Source: Gemmatimonadota bacterium (GTDB lineage: Bacteria > Gemmatimonadota > Gemmatimonadetes > Longimicrobiales > Gaopeijiaceae). From it: a stretch of 37,700 bases of DNA. Position numbers and translations under genes: made by a program. Shown piece after piece: positions 1 through 8,086 of the stretch; position 1 is the stretch's first letter, and every line of letters starts with the position of its first letter. The DNA lies in the NCBI GenBank assembly GCA_003248075.1, contig QJYK01000111.1:1-37700 (forward strand). Direction: 5' to 3'. The notes under the pieces were generated by a model, which saw only the letters and a list, made by a program, of their open reading frames with translations, ran no database searches and had not been told where the DNA came from.

Positions 1-406
1 GTCCGGCGCCGCGAGCCGCGGAGGCCTCCGGATCCGCCCGGATGCCCTCCTGGAGCCAGATCGCCGGGTGCTCCGCACGGGAAGCGGCCTGCTCCACGAA
101 CTCCCCGGCCTCCCCGGGGGGCCTGAAGATCACGACCAGGTCCACCGGGTCGTCGACCTCGTCGAGGGAGGCCCGCGCCTTCCTGCCCAGGAGTCGATCG
201 GCGTGGGGATTGACCGGAACGATCTCGTAACCGTGCGCCGCGAGGTACGAAGGAACGCGGCGAGCCGCCTTGTGTGGGTGGCGCGAGAGGCCCACGACCG
301 CCACACGGCGCATCGTCTCGAAGAGACGCTGCAGATGCTCGGCCGACGGGTTGTCGCGGTCCGAGCTCTCACCCAGGAGCAGGCGCACGGCCTCGAGAGG
401 GTCCAT
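1..406 (-). CDS. CoA-binding (YccU-like) protein, partial at left edge
   Basis: The minus-strand frame opens at ATG 406 and stays open to base 1, so the 3' end lies outside the window. About 135 residues are visible. They form a Rossmann fold of the CoA-binding domain type: a first strand and loop VAVVGLSRHPHK, then GYEIVPVNP, LLGRKARASLDEV and VDLVVIFRPPGEAGEF, ending with IWLQEGIR. This order matches the YccU family, whose members are about 140 residues long, so most of the protein is present. Family members are thought to bind CoA or an acyl-CoA, but their physiological role is poorly known. No strong ribosome-binding site is seen before ATG 406. The gene diverges from the kinase-like gene starting at 539, and the 132 bases between them show no promoter I would defend. 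Confidence 0.85.
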   Translation of the reverse strand, partial: MDPLEAVRLLLGESSDRDNPSAEHLQRLFETMRRVAVVGLSRHPHKAARRVPSYLAAHGYEIVPVNPHADRLLGRKARASLDEVDDPVDLVVIFRPPGEAGEFVEQAASRAEHPAIWLQEGIRADPEASAARGAG

Positions 407-538
407 GGCGAGCGACGATAGGAGCCGGGCGGGTGGGGGAGCAACGGGGTCGGTTGCCTCGACCCCGTGATCCGTGCGAACATCCTGCCCGAAATGCGCC
501 CTCCACGGCGAGGACGCTGGGAGATCGAGGGAAGCGAA

Positions 539-1411
539 ATGGAGATCGCAATCGGCGTGGTCGCCGGGCTTGTGCTGGGCGTCCTGGGGCTCGTGGTCGG
601 CCGCTCTCGGGGCGCCGCCGCTGCACGGCGTGAGGGTCGCGAGGAGGGGTACGCCGAGGCCAAGGCCGAGACGGAAGCCCGTATCCGAGCCGCGGCGGAA
701 GCGGTCTCACGCGGCCGGATCCCTACCGACGCGCCGCAGGGGAGCCCGGAGTCGGAGCTGGGCCGCGCCCTCGAGGCCGGTTGGGCTCCACGAGAGGTCG
801 AGCGTGAACGGGCGCTCGAGGAGGCCTTGGCCCGGCTGACCGGCTTCCTCGATCGTGCCGTGCGGGCCCCGTTGTCCGATACCACGGACCAGACGAGCGC
901 CGAGGAGCTGCGCGACCGCATCGCGCGAGCGCTGGGCTCTCTGGAGGACCTCGAGTTCTTCCTCGTGGAGCCGGCGCTCGACGGCAGGAGCCGGGACCTC
1001 CAGTCCCTGGTCCAGCAGGTCACGCACGAATTCGCGCAGGATCAGGGCGTGATGGTCCGCGCCCGCCTCGACGACAGACCGGTTCGCGCCGTGGTCAACG
1101 ACCAGGCGTTCCTGGACGCGCTCTATCTCGTGCTGCACAACGCGGGGCGCTTCGGGCACGCGTCCACCGTGGACGTCACGGTGCTCGCCGAGGGCCCGCG
1201 CGCCGTCGTCCGCGTCCGCGACCGTGGGCCGGGGTTCAGCGAGGAGGCGTTCCGTCGTGCCTTCGACCCCTTCTACTCGACGTCCGACGAGGGCCTGGGG
1301 TTGGGTCTACCCCACGCGCGCAAGACGATCGAGCGGATGGGCGGACGGATCGAGCTGCGCAACGCCCCCGATGGCGGCGCGGAGGTCGAGGTCTCCTTCC
1401 CCTCGGCCTGA
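539..1411 (+). CDS. Membrane-anchored histidine-kinase-like ATPase with degenerate H-box
   Basis: This 290-residue protein starts at ATG 539, preceded by AGGGAAG at good spacing; an upstream in-frame ATG at 467 lacks such a site. Residues 2-21 form one hydrophobic helix, followed by a charged Ala/Glu/Arg-rich, probably coiled-coil segment (22-100). The C-terminal third is a HATPase_c domain: N-box with Asn201, G1 box DRGPGF (228-233), an F-box-like AFDPFYST, and G2 box GLGLGL (252-257). Where a HisKA domain would carry HELRNPL, this protein reads RAVRAPL (106-112), so the phospho-accepting His appears to be Arg106. A nearby H-E-F (His163) sits too close to the ATPase domain to be a normal H-box. 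No response regulator lies next to it. It may be a pseudokinase-type sensor or act on another protein. The ATPase fold is clear; the signalling role is inference. Confidence 0.8.
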   Translation: MEIAIGVVAGLVLGVLGLVVGRSRGAAAARREGREEGYAEAKAETEARIRAAAEAVSRGRIPTDAPQGSPESELGRALEAGWAPREVERERALEEALARLTGFLDRAVRAPLSDTTDQTSAEELRDRIARALGSLEDLEFFLVEPALDGRSRDLQSLVQQVTHEFAQDQGVMVRARLDDRPVRAVVNDQAFLDALYLVLHNAGRFGHASTVDVTVLAEGPRAVVRVRDRGPGFSEEAFRRAFDPFYSTSDEGLGLGLPHARKTIERMGGRIELRNAPDGGAEVEVSFPSA

Positions 1412-1477
1412 GGGGCCGGGCCGGGCTCCCCGCACGCGCGGCGCTCCCGTCGCAGCGTGTCGGCGATCGGAGCCTTC

Positions 1478-1918
1478 CTAGGCGACGTATCCGAAGATCC
1501 GGTACAACATCAGGTAGACGACCAGCCCGGTCACGGAAACGTAGGCCCAGATCGGGAACGCCCAGCGCGCGAGGCGTGCGTGGGCCGAAAAGCGCCGGCG
1601 ACGGACCAGCCAGAGCAACCGGATCAGCAGGGGGACGACCGCCACCGCCAATGTCATGTGGGAGAAGAGAATGGTCAGGTAGGCCACCTTCGCCAGCCCG
1701 CCCCCGGCGAACGTGTGGGTTCCCGTGAACGCCACACGGGTCAGGTAGAACACCAGGAAGAGGGCGGAGGCACCGATGGCCGTCACCATCGCGGCGCGAT
1801 GCCTTCGGACCTTCCCCCGCCTTATGGAGAGATAGCCGAAGAGCAGGGCCAGTGCGCTCGTCGCGTTCAGGGTCGCGTTCACGAGCGCCAGCGCGTCACC
1901 GAGTGCCGACCGATCCAT
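1478..1918 (-). CDS. DUF420 family membrane protein, cytochrome oxidase-linked
   Basis: This 146-residue protein has four predicted membrane helices and scattered conserved-looking histidines: VRRHRAAM, FTGTHTF and FSHMTLA. This pattern fits DUF420, a family whose members (CtaM/YozB type) are commonly encoded beside cytochrome c oxidase assembly genes. Here it lies 19 bases downstream of ctaA on the same strand, which supports a role in maturation or heme supply of an aa3-type terminal oxidase in the inner membrane. The protein ends in RIFGYVA followed by TAG. No oxidase subunit genes are visible in the window. The start at ATG 1918 is the only sensible one upstream of the first helix. Confidence 0.75.
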   Translation of the reverse strand: MDRSALGDALALVNATLNATSALALLFGYLSIRRGKVRRHRAAMVTAIGASALFLVFYLTRVAFTGTHTFAGGGLAKVAYLTILFSHMTLAVAVVPLLIRLLWLVRRRRFSAHARLARWAFPIWAYVSVTGLVVYLMLYRIFGYVA

Positions 1919-1937
1919 GATCCGTGGCCGGTTCGTG

Positions 1938-2861
1938 CTACGCCGGGCTGGCCGCGCCCTTCTCGGGTCGGGGCGCGGCCGGCACGGAAGATGAGGCCAT
2001 GGACGCGAGGTGGACGAGGGACGCCAGCAAGGAAGCGGCGACGAGGGTGTGCAGCGACACGGGCACCACGGCGAGGCCCGTGAGCACCGAGACGACGCCC
2101 AGAGTCAGCTGGATGAGCGCGAGCCCGGCCGCCCAGGCCGCCCAGCTGCGTGCGGCCCGCGGGAGGCCCGCGCGCGCGGTCCACCACGCCAGCGCGATAG
2201 CGGCCAGCACCACCCCCACGCCCAGAAGGCGGTGAAAGAAGTGGATTGCGATCAGCTCGTTGCCCAGCGGCGGCACGATCCGCCCGAGACAGAGGGGTAC
2301 GTCGGGGCACGCCATGCCCGCATCCATGTGGCGGACCAGACCACCCAGAACCGACTGGGCGAATACCAGCCCCGCGACGAGTGCCGCCAGCAGGCGGGTT
2401 CGTGAGGCCGGCGGGGACGGCATCTCCAGCCGGGCACCCGACGTGACCGAAGCGAGCACGGTGGCCAGGCTCAGGAAGAGCAGGGCGAGACCGAGGTGGG
2501 TGGTCGAGACCAGGTCGGGGAGCCGGAAGATCACGGTCAGGCCGCCGAAGACCGACTGCACCAGGAGAAGCCCGATTCCCGCGACCGCGGCCCGGAACAG
2601 CCTGGGGTCTGTCCGGTCGGACTCGCGCCGCACCAGCCATGTGGTGAGCAGCCAGATCAGAAGGAGGCCTCCCGCGACCAGCCGGTGCAGGTGCTCCCAG
2701 AACACGCCTCCCTTCATCTCGGGCATCATGGTACCGAAGCAGGTCGGCCAATCAGGGCAGGCGAGGCTCGACTCGGTCGCGTGGACGACACTTCCCAGGA
2801 AGAGGAGGGCCAGGGTCCAGGCGACGGAGATCTTGAACGCCCGAGGGTGAAGCGTGCGCAT
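1938..2861 (-). CDS. ctaA: Heme A synthase
   Basis: The 307-residue polytopic protein has the internally duplicated eight-helix architecture of CtaA/COX15. The paired heme-ligand histidine motifs are visible in both halves: EHLHRLVAG and STTHLGL in the first, HFFHRLLG and SLHTLVAA in the second. Each half also carries an extracytoplasmic cysteine pair, CPDWPTC near residue 35 and CPDVPLC in the second half, as in the Cys-containing bacterial class. The enzyme oxidises the C8 methyl of heme O to the formyl group of heme A for aa3-type oxidases. The DUF420 gene follows at 19 bases, indicating one transcription unit. The start is ATG 2861, divergent from the ABC exporter, with 136 bases between the two starts. 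No heme O synthase gene is in view. Confidence 0.93.
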   Translation of the reverse strand: MRTLHPRAFKISVAWTLALLFLGSVVHATESSLACPDWPTCFGTMMPEMKGGVFWEHLHRLVAGGLLLIWLLTTWLVRRESDRTDPRLFRAAVAGIGLLLVQSVFGGLTVIFRLPDLVSTTHLGLALLFLSLATVLASVTSGARLEMPSPPASRTRLLAALVAGLVFAQSVLGGLVRHMDAGMACPDVPLCLGRIVPPLGNELIAIHFFHRLLGVGVVLAAIALAWWTARAGLPRAARSWAAWAAGLALIQLTLGVVSVLTGLAVVPVSLHTLVAASLLASLVHLASMASSSVPAAPRPEKGAASPA

Positions 2862-2997
2862 GGTGGCGTCGGATGAGTGCTTGGGTCGGGGTCGGTTACC
2901 CGAGCGACAGGGCCGGGTGCCGCCGGCTCGCGCCCCGGCCGGCCGGCCCTATCTTACCGAGTCGCCTCCCGATCCCACCCAGGTACGAGCCCAGCCG

Positions 2998-4782
2998 ATG
3001 CTCCGAGAGCGCCTGAACCCCGCGCGCGCGGTTCATTTCCTCAGGCGTCTCGCCCCGCGGCTTCGACCCCACCGAGGCGCGCTGGCGGTGGCCTCGGTCC
3101 TCATGCTCTGCGGTGCCGCCATCGGGCTCATCTTCCCGTTGGTGGTGCGCGAGCTCCTGGATGCGGCGTTCCTCGAAGGCGATGCTCGCCTCTTGAATCG
3201 CGTGGCGCTCGGCCTACTGGGTCTGTTCTCGGTGCAGGCGCTCATCAACTTCGGCCAGAGCTACCTGACCTCGTCGGTCTCGGAGCGGGTCGTTGCCGAG
3301 TTGCGCAAAGACCTGTTCGGGAGTCTCGTGCGGCAGTCGGCCGGGTTCTTCGCCAGCCGACGCGTGGGCGAGCTCAGCTCGCGGCTGGCCTCCGACGCGG
3401 CCTTGGTGCAGAACGTCCTTCGCTTCGGCATCCCGGAGCTCGTGCGTCAAGGAATCTTCCTGGTGGGTGCGCTCGGGCTCGTCACCGCCACGAATCCGCG
3501 CCTGACACTCGTCACGCTGACCGCGATTCCCTTCGCCGCCCTGATCGCGTGGTTGTTCGGTCGCCGGGTGCGACGGATGAGCACGGCCATCCAGGATCGG
3601 CTCGCCGGTGCGGTCGCCAGAGCCGAGCAGGTCTTCACGCAGATCCGCACCGTGCAAAGCTTCACGCGGGAGGGCTGGGAGTCGGGTCGCTTCGCGGAAG
3701 ATGTCGACGCCACGCGCGACGGCGGCATCCAACGGGCGTACGCGCGTGCGTCCATGGTGGGTGCGGTGACCTTCGCCGCATTCGGCGCGATCGTGCTCGT
3801 GCTGTGGGAGGGAGGTCGCCTGGTCCTGTCCGGCGTCCTCACCCCGGGCACGCTGGTGGCTTTCCTGCTCTACGCGGTCACGATCTCGGGGGCCATCACA
3901 TCGTTGGCCGGCTTCTACGGGAACCTGCAGGAAGCCGCGGGGGCGGCCCAGCGCATCTTCGAGCTCATCGACCGGGAGCCCGAGCTGCGTAGCCCCCAGC
4001 ACCCCACCGCCATGCGACGACCGGTGCGTGGCGTGGTGTGCTTCGAGCGGGTCACCTTCCGGTACGGCCCCGAGCTTCCGCTCCTGCTCCGGGGCGTCGA
4101 CCTGGAGCTCCGGGAAGGTGAGACGGTGGCGCTGGTGGGCTCTTCGGGAGCCGGGAAGAGCACGTTGGCCGCGCTGCTCCCGCGCTTCTTCGACGTGGAG
4201 GCCGGACGGGTCACGGTGGATGGCATCGACGTGCGCACCCTGGCGCTCGAGGAGCTCAGGGGAGCGATCGGCATGGTGCCCCAGGAGCCGATGCTGTTCG
4301 CAGGCACGGTGCGCGAGAACCTGCTGTACGGCAATGCGTCTGCCACAGAAGACGAGCTGAAGGAAGCGGCCCGGGCCGCGCACGCGGACATCTTCGTGCA
4401 CACGTTCCCGGACGGGCTCGATCAGGTCGTGGGGGAGCGCGGCGTGACGCTGAGCGCCGGCCAGCGCCAGCGTCTCGCCATTGCGCGCGTCATGCTCGAA
4501 CGGCCGCCCATCCTGATTCTGGACGAAGCGTCGAGCAGCTTGGACGCGGAGTCGGAGCGGCTCGTGCAGGATGCGCTGGAGCGCCTCATGAAGGGTCGCA
4601 CGACCCTGGTGATCGCCCACCGTCTCTCGACGGTCATCCGCTCCGACCGCATCCTCGTCCTGGACGAGGGTGTGATTTGCGACGAAGGGTCCCACTCCGA
4701 GCTGCTCGATCGGAGCGAGGTCTACCAGCGGCTCTACCGCCGTCAGTTCGAGGATGCCGTGGCCACGACGAGCGCGGTTTGA
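2998..4782 (+). CDS. ABC exporter, MsbA/subfamily B half-transporter
   Basis: This 594-residue protein fuses a six-helix exporter membrane domain (about residues 1-340) to an ATP-binding domain (about 345-590), the usual length for a homodimeric half-transporter of the MsbA/ABCB type. Visible nucleotide-binding motifs are Walker A GSSGAGKST (381-389, Lys387), a signature reading LSAGQ (485-489) instead of LSGGQ, Walker B ILILDE (Asp509, Glu510), and an H-loop AHRLST. The likely substrate is a lipid or amphiphile exported across the inner membrane; nothing in the sequence fixes it. The start is ATG 2998; the frame is open further back but those residues look non-coding. Translation of this start is not supported by a strong Shine-Dalgarno. 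CorA follows 37 bases downstream and may be cotranscribed. Confidence 0.92.
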   Translation: MLRERLNPARAVHFLRRLAPRLRPHRGALAVASVLMLCGAAIGLIFPLVVRELLDAAFLEGDARLLNRVALGLLGLFSVQALINFGQSYLTSSVSERVVAELRKDLFGSLVRQSAGFFASRRVGELSSRLASDAALVQNVLRFGIPELVRQGIFLVGALGLVTATNPRLTLVTLTAIPFAALIAWLFGRRVRRMSTAIQDRLAGAVARAEQVFTQIRTVQSFTREGWESGRFAEDVDATRDGGIQRAYARASMVGAVTFAAFGAIVLVLWEGGRLVLSGVLTPGTLVAFLLYAVTISGAITSLAGFYGNLQEAAGAAQRIFELIDREPELRSPQHPTAMRRPVRGVVCFERVTFRYGPELPLLLRGVDLELREGETVALVGSSGAGKSTLAALLPRFFDVEAGRVTVDGIDVRTLALEELRGAIGMVPQEPMLFAGTVRENLLYGNASATEDELKEAARAAHADIFVHTFPDGLDQVVGERGVTLSAGQRQRLAIARVMLERPPILILDEASSSLDAESERLVQDALERLMKGRTTLVIAHRLSTVIRSDRILVLDEGVICDEGSHSELLDRSEVYQRLYRRQFEDAVATTSAV

Positions 4783-4819
4783 CGGCTGCGAAGCGACGCG
4801 CGCTTCCTGGAGGATGCGG

Positions 4820-5947
4820 ATGGCGAAGAAGCGGACTCACCTGATTCCACACGCGATCAACCCGCTCCGGCGCATGAGGGTGGTGGGTCGACTGGTGCGC
4901 CGCGTGGTCAAGAAGCCCGGGTCCTCTCCGGGCATCGTCGTCCATACCGGCGAGCGGAAGGTCGAGAAGGTCCGCATTCGCTTCCTCGACTTCGACGATC
5001 AGCACCTCAACGACGCGGAGCGGCCCACGATCGACGAGTGCCTCGACCTGAGGGACCTCCCCACTGTGAGCTGGATCAACGTCGACGGCCTGCACGAGGT
5101 CGACCTGATCCGGCGGCTGGGAGAGCGGTTCGGGTGGCACCCGCTCGTGATGGAGGACATCGCGTCCACGGGACAGCGTGCCAAGATCGAGGAGTACGCC
5201 GAATACGTGTACGTGGTGCTGCCGATGCTGTCGTGGAATGCCGAGCGGGGCCACGTGGACGCGGAGCAGCTCAGCCTGGTTCTGGGTGAGAACTACGTGG
5301 TGACGTTCCAGGAGCGCTACGGGGACGTTTTCGAGGGCGTGCGCGAGCGCATCAGATCGACGGGGACGCGAATTCGCGCTCGGGGGCCCGACTATCTGGC
5401 TTACGCGCTCATCGACGCGGTGGTCGACCACTACTTCCAGGTCCTGGAGACCATTGGAGACCACACCGAAAGGCTCGAGGAGCAGGTGCTGGACGAGCCG
5501 CGCGAGGAGATCATGCACGAGCTGCATCATCTCAAGCGCGAGCTGATCACGGTGCGGCGGTCGATCTGGCCGTTACGGGAGACGCTGGGATCTCTCCAGC
5601 GCAGCGAGACGAAGCTCTTCACCGACCAGACTCGTCTCTTCATCAGGGACGTCCACGACCATGCGGTGCAGGTGCTGGACACGCTGGAAGCGCTCCGCGA
5701 CGTGGTCGGTGGAATGATCGACCTGTACCTGTCCTCGGTGAGCTTTCGAACCAACGAGATCATGAAGGTGCTCACGATCATGGCGAGCATCTTCATCCCC
5801 CTGACCTTCCTTGCCGGGGTCTACGGGATGAACTTCGATGACATGCCGGAGCTGCACCTGTCCTGGGCGTATCCCACCCTCGTCGGTGTCATGATCGTGG
5901 TCGCCGCCGGTATGGTGTTGTACTTCCGTCGGAAGGGGTGGCTCTGA
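4820..5947 (+). CDS. corA: CorA-type magnesium/cobalt transporter
   Basis: The 375-residue protein has the CorA layout: a long soluble acidic and helical N-terminal region, then two C-terminal membrane helices. The diagnostic YGMNF signature (GMN at 336-338) sits at the end of the first helix, and the protein ends in a short positively charged tail RRKGWL. Its homopentamer conducts Mg2+ across the inner membrane. The start was chosen at ATG 4820 because GGAGG lies at 4809-4813; an ATG at 4814 in the same frame would sit directly on that site. The first 30 residues are rich in Arg/Lys, which is a common extra in this family. It lies 37 bases behind the ABC exporter gene, so readthrough is likely. 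Confidence 0.94.
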   Translation: MAKKRTHLIPHAINPLRRMRVVGRLVRRVVKKPGSSPGIVVHTGERKVEKVRIRFLDFDDQHLNDAERPTIDECLDLRDLPTVSWINVDGLHEVDLIRRLGERFGWHPLVMEDIASTGQRAKIEEYAEYVYVVLPMLSWNAERGHVDAEQLSLVLGENYVVTFQERYGDVFEGVRERIRSTGTRIRARGPDYLAYALIDAVVDHYFQVLETIGDHTERLEEQVLDEPREEIMHELHHLKRELITVRRSIWPLRETLGSLQRSETKLFTDQTRLFIRDVHDHAVQVLDTLEALRDVVGGMIDLYLSSVSFRTNEIMKVLTIMASIFIPLTFLAGVYGMNFDDMPELHLSWAYPTLVGVMIVVAAGMVLYFRRKGWL

Positions 5948-6008
5948 GCGCGGCAACGGTCGTAAGATCGTCGGTCGGCGCATCACGCACGGCTCCATGG
6001 GGACGATC

Positions 6009-6497
6009 ATGAGACGCATCGAAGGGTGGGCCCTCGTGCTCGCAGCTGCCCTGCCCGCGTGCTACAGCTACAGGCCCGCGAGCATCCCGGAGGTTTCGCC
6101 GGAGCAGACCGTGCGCGTCCGCCTCGCTCCAGGTGAGGCCGGCAGGCTGTCGGAGTACGTGAAGGCCGAGTCGCGCACCATGGACGGGACCTTCCTCGAG
6201 GAAGGGAGGGACTCGGTGATGATGGAGGTGGCCAGCTTTTCGGAGTTGGAGGGCACCCGGGTCCAGACGTTCCGTCAACGTGTGAACATCGCACGGGCGG
6301 GGATCCTCGACGTCGAGCTCAAGCAGCTCGACCGACCGAAGACCTACCTCGTGACCGGCCTCGCCGCCGCGGTGGCCGTGTTCGTCGCGATCGACAAACT
6401 CACGGGCAACAGGGGGTCCGAGACGAACCGCCCGGTACCCGGTCCCAACGACGCGCGCCGGTCGCGGCTCCTCCTGAGGATCCCGCTGGGGCGCTGA
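6009..6497 (+). CDS. Small lipoprotein with C-terminal hydrophobic helix
   Basis: This 162-residue protein has a short lipoprotein signal ending in LPAC, then a beta-rich middle segment and a hydrophobic stretch near residues 115-132 (LVTGLAAAVAVFVAIDKL). I chose ATG 6009, which has GGGGA just upstream; an in-frame ATG at 5997 only adds four residues. No named family is recognised. The same architecture is repeated by the gene at 16517-16924: a lipobox, about 90 soluble residues with a segment directly before the helix, and a single C-terminal hydrophobic helix. That suggests a paralogous group. Its 3' end converges on a plug-only gene with only seven bases between stop codons. Function is unknown; location is probably the cell envelope. 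Confidence 0.7.
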   Translation: MRRIEGWALVLAAALPACYSYRPASIPEVSPEQTVRVRLAPGEAGRLSEYVKAESRTMDGTFLEEGRDSVMMEVASFSELEGTRVQTFRQRVNIARAGILDVELKQLDRPKTYLVTGLAAAVAVFVAIDKLTGNRGSETNRPVPGPNDARRSRLLLRIPLGR

Positions 6498-6507
6498 GCA
6501 GCGCTCA
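6491..6507. terminator. Short shared hairpin between convergent stop codons
   Basis: The inverted repeat TGAGC-AGC-GCTCA (6495-6507) contains the stop codon of the plus-strand lipoprotein gene in one arm and the stop codon of the minus-strand plug-only gene in the other. An overlapping pairing GCGCTG/CAGCGC spans 6491-6504. The stem is short and there is no T-run, so it is a weak terminator candidate. Confidence 0.35.
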
Positions 6508-7299
6508 ACTCGAGAAGGTGAAGCCGCAGCGGTCCGGAGGCGTCTCCGGTCCGAGCACGGAAGCGGAGGCACTCCGGGTCACGATACGGATCACGCCGTT
6601 CGCGCCCTGGTTCCCATAGGCCCAGCCCCCTGCGGCGCCCTTGGACACCTCGATGCGCTCCACGTCCTCGATGTTGATGGCCGAGAGCGCCTCGAGAGAA
6701 CGCTGCGGGAGAGGCACGCCGTCGACGACCACGAGGGGCTGGACCGGGCCCTGCACGGTGGCCGATCGCCTGCCCACGAGCCGTTGGCTCGCCCCTGGCT
6801 CGTTGGATCCCTGGCCGACCATCTCCGGGGCCACCAATCGGATCGCGTCCTGCAGGGTCTGGGAGTGGCGTCGCCGGATGTCCTCCCGGGTCACGACATG
6901 GGTGGCGTCGCCGCTCCTGCGGGCCCCGAGGGTCCACCCGGCGAGGCGGTCCTCCACGTCCTCGGGAAGCTGCACGGTCAGGCGCACGCTCAGCTCCGTC
7001 CCGGCCACCACCTCGACCTGCCCGAGTCCCGTATGACAGCCGGCGGCGACCGCGGCGATGCGGTACGGCCCCGCACGCACCCCGGTGATCACGAACGCGC
7101 CGTCGGCGTCAGCGAACACCCGGACCCCTGCGTCGAGCGCCACGAGCGCGCCCGGCAACGCGATCCCGTCGCGCGCCGTAACGACCGTGCCCCGGAGGGT
7201 TCCGGTGCCTTCCTGGCCCCCGAGCGCGGTCGGGGCCGGTGGGAGTAGAACGGTCGAGAACGCCAGCGCGCCCAGGAGTCCTATTCGACGAGTGTTCAT
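6505..7299 (-). CDS. Plug-only TonB-receptor-like protein 1 (no barrel)
   Basis: The 264-residue protein has a signal peptide (about 1-33), a carboxypeptidase-regulatory-like beta domain (about 36-112, beginning GTLRGTVVTARDG) and a TonB-receptor plug domain (about 125-250). Plug hallmarks are VVTREDIRRR, PLVVVDGVPLPQ, INIEDVERIEVSKG and ANGVIRIVTR. There is no beta-barrel: the frame ends right after the plug, at DRCGFTFSS. Two Cys occur in the mature protein, one in the first domain (AAGCHTG) and one near the C-terminus, which could form a disulfide. The start is ATG 7299, with GGGAAG in front. Two proteins of the same build occur at 22125-22859 and 27681-28490. It probably acts in the periplasm or at the outer membrane near the SusCD system; its role is unknown. 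A truncated receptor is an alternative. Confidence 0.8.
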   Translation of the reverse strand: MNTRRIGLLGALAFSTVLLPPAPTALGGQEGTGTLRGTVVTARDGIALPGALVALDAGVRVFADADGAFVITGVRAGPYRIAAVAAGCHTGLGQVEVVAGTELSVRLTVQLPEDVEDRLAGWTLGARRSGDATHVVTREDIRRRHSQTLQDAIRLVAPEMVGQGSNEPGASQRLVGRRSATVQGPVQPLVVVDGVPLPQRSLEALSAINIEDVERIEVSKGAAGGWAYGNQGANGVIRIVTRSASASVLGPETPPDRCGFTFSS

Positions 7300-7456
7300 T
7301 TTCGATCTTCCCAAGCATGCCCGGACGGTTCCGTCGGCCCGGGATCATCAAGGTATACGGTGGGAGGCGGACGCGGGTGACAAGGGGGAGGTGCGGCGCC
7401 GGGCGCGGGACTGGTAGCTTTCCGTGGCTCGCCCGGATCCCCTGAAGGAGGTGCTC

Positions 7457-7846
7457 GTGAGCGCCAACGTCGTCCGTCGCGTCACCGCCCTTGTCGCGCT
7501 GCTCCCGGCCGTGGCCTGCTCGAGCATCGACCCCATCGAACGGGGGCCGACCACCGTAACGCTGACCGCGGACCGTCCGGCCGCGGCCACGGGTGAGGAC
7601 ATCGAGTTCTCGTTCTCCGGCACGGGCTCGTCGATCAACGCGCTCCAGCTGGACTACGGAGACGGCGCTTCCGAACGCGTGGAGGCATTCGGCGCGACCA
7701 CGATGAGTGGCCGCCGGACCCACGCGTACACCGAGCCGGGATCCTACACGGTCACCGCCACGCTGGAGGATGCCTTCACGGGCAACGTCTCCGACGACCT
7801 GACCGTACAGATCAACACCCCGGCAGGCTCGCCGGGTAGGCCGTGA
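7457..7846 (+). CDS. Single-PKD-domain lipoprotein
   Basis: The frame starts at GTG 7457, five bases after a strong AAGGAGG at 7445-7451, giving 129 residues. A lipoprotein signal with cleavage site AVAC is followed by one immunoglobulin-like PKD domain: the typical LDYGDGA turn, then YTEPGSYTVTATLED. PKD domains mediate protein or glycan contacts on extracellular proteins. The gene diverges from plug-only protein 1 (158 bases between starts) and precedes the SusC1 promoter, so it may be an accessory surface lipoprotein of this uptake locus. That is context only; it has no recognisable catalytic part. The start upstream at ATG 7424 lacks a ribosome site and would bury the signal peptide. Confidence 0.8.
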   Translation: MSANVVRRVTALVALLPAVACSSIDPIERGPTTVTLTADRPAAATGEDIEFSFSGTGSSINALQLDYGDGASERVEAFGATTMSGRRTHAYTEPGSYTVTATLEDAFTGNVSDDLTVQINTPAGSPGRP

Positions 7847-7851
7847 TCGTG

Positions 7852-7881
7852 TTGACAATCGGACGCGTGGCGGCGTAAAGT
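7852..7881 (+). promoter_or_regulatory. Sigma70-like promoter of susC1-susD1
   Basis: A perfect -35 hexamer TTGACA (7852-7857) is followed after 18 bases by TAAAGT (7876-7881), a four-of-six match to the -10 consensus. It starts just beyond the stop codon of the PKD lipoprotein gene. Transcription would begin near 7888, leaving a leader of about 200 bases before the SusC1 start. SusC2 has a similar arrangement. Confidence 0.6.
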
Positions 7882-8037
7882 CGCCCCGACCGACCGATCG
7901 GAGCCCGTCGCGACAGCAGACGGGCGATCAAATAGACGAGAAACGCGCACCGGGTGTGGCCGCGCTTGTCGTGGTGGCATCCACCGCTGGTCGCGCGACG
8001 CGGGCGGACGACGTGCGTCTGCCGTGGCGTGGCCGAG

Positions 8038-8056
8038 GGCCATCCCCGAGATGGCC
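8038..8056 (+). other. Leader hairpin upstream of susC1
   Basis: GGCCATC (8038-8044) pairs perfectly with GATGGCC (8050-8056) around a five-base loop. It ends 30 bases before ATG 8087. No T-run follows, so it is not an obvious terminator; it could affect leader stability or translation. Confidence 0.35.
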
Positions 8057-8086
8057 AGGATCTCTCGTACACGGAGTGACACATCC

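Noticed and set aside
7352-7383. Possible minus-strand promoter TTGTCA-20-TATACC for plug-only gene 1
   Set aside because: The 20-base spacing is too long for a confident call.
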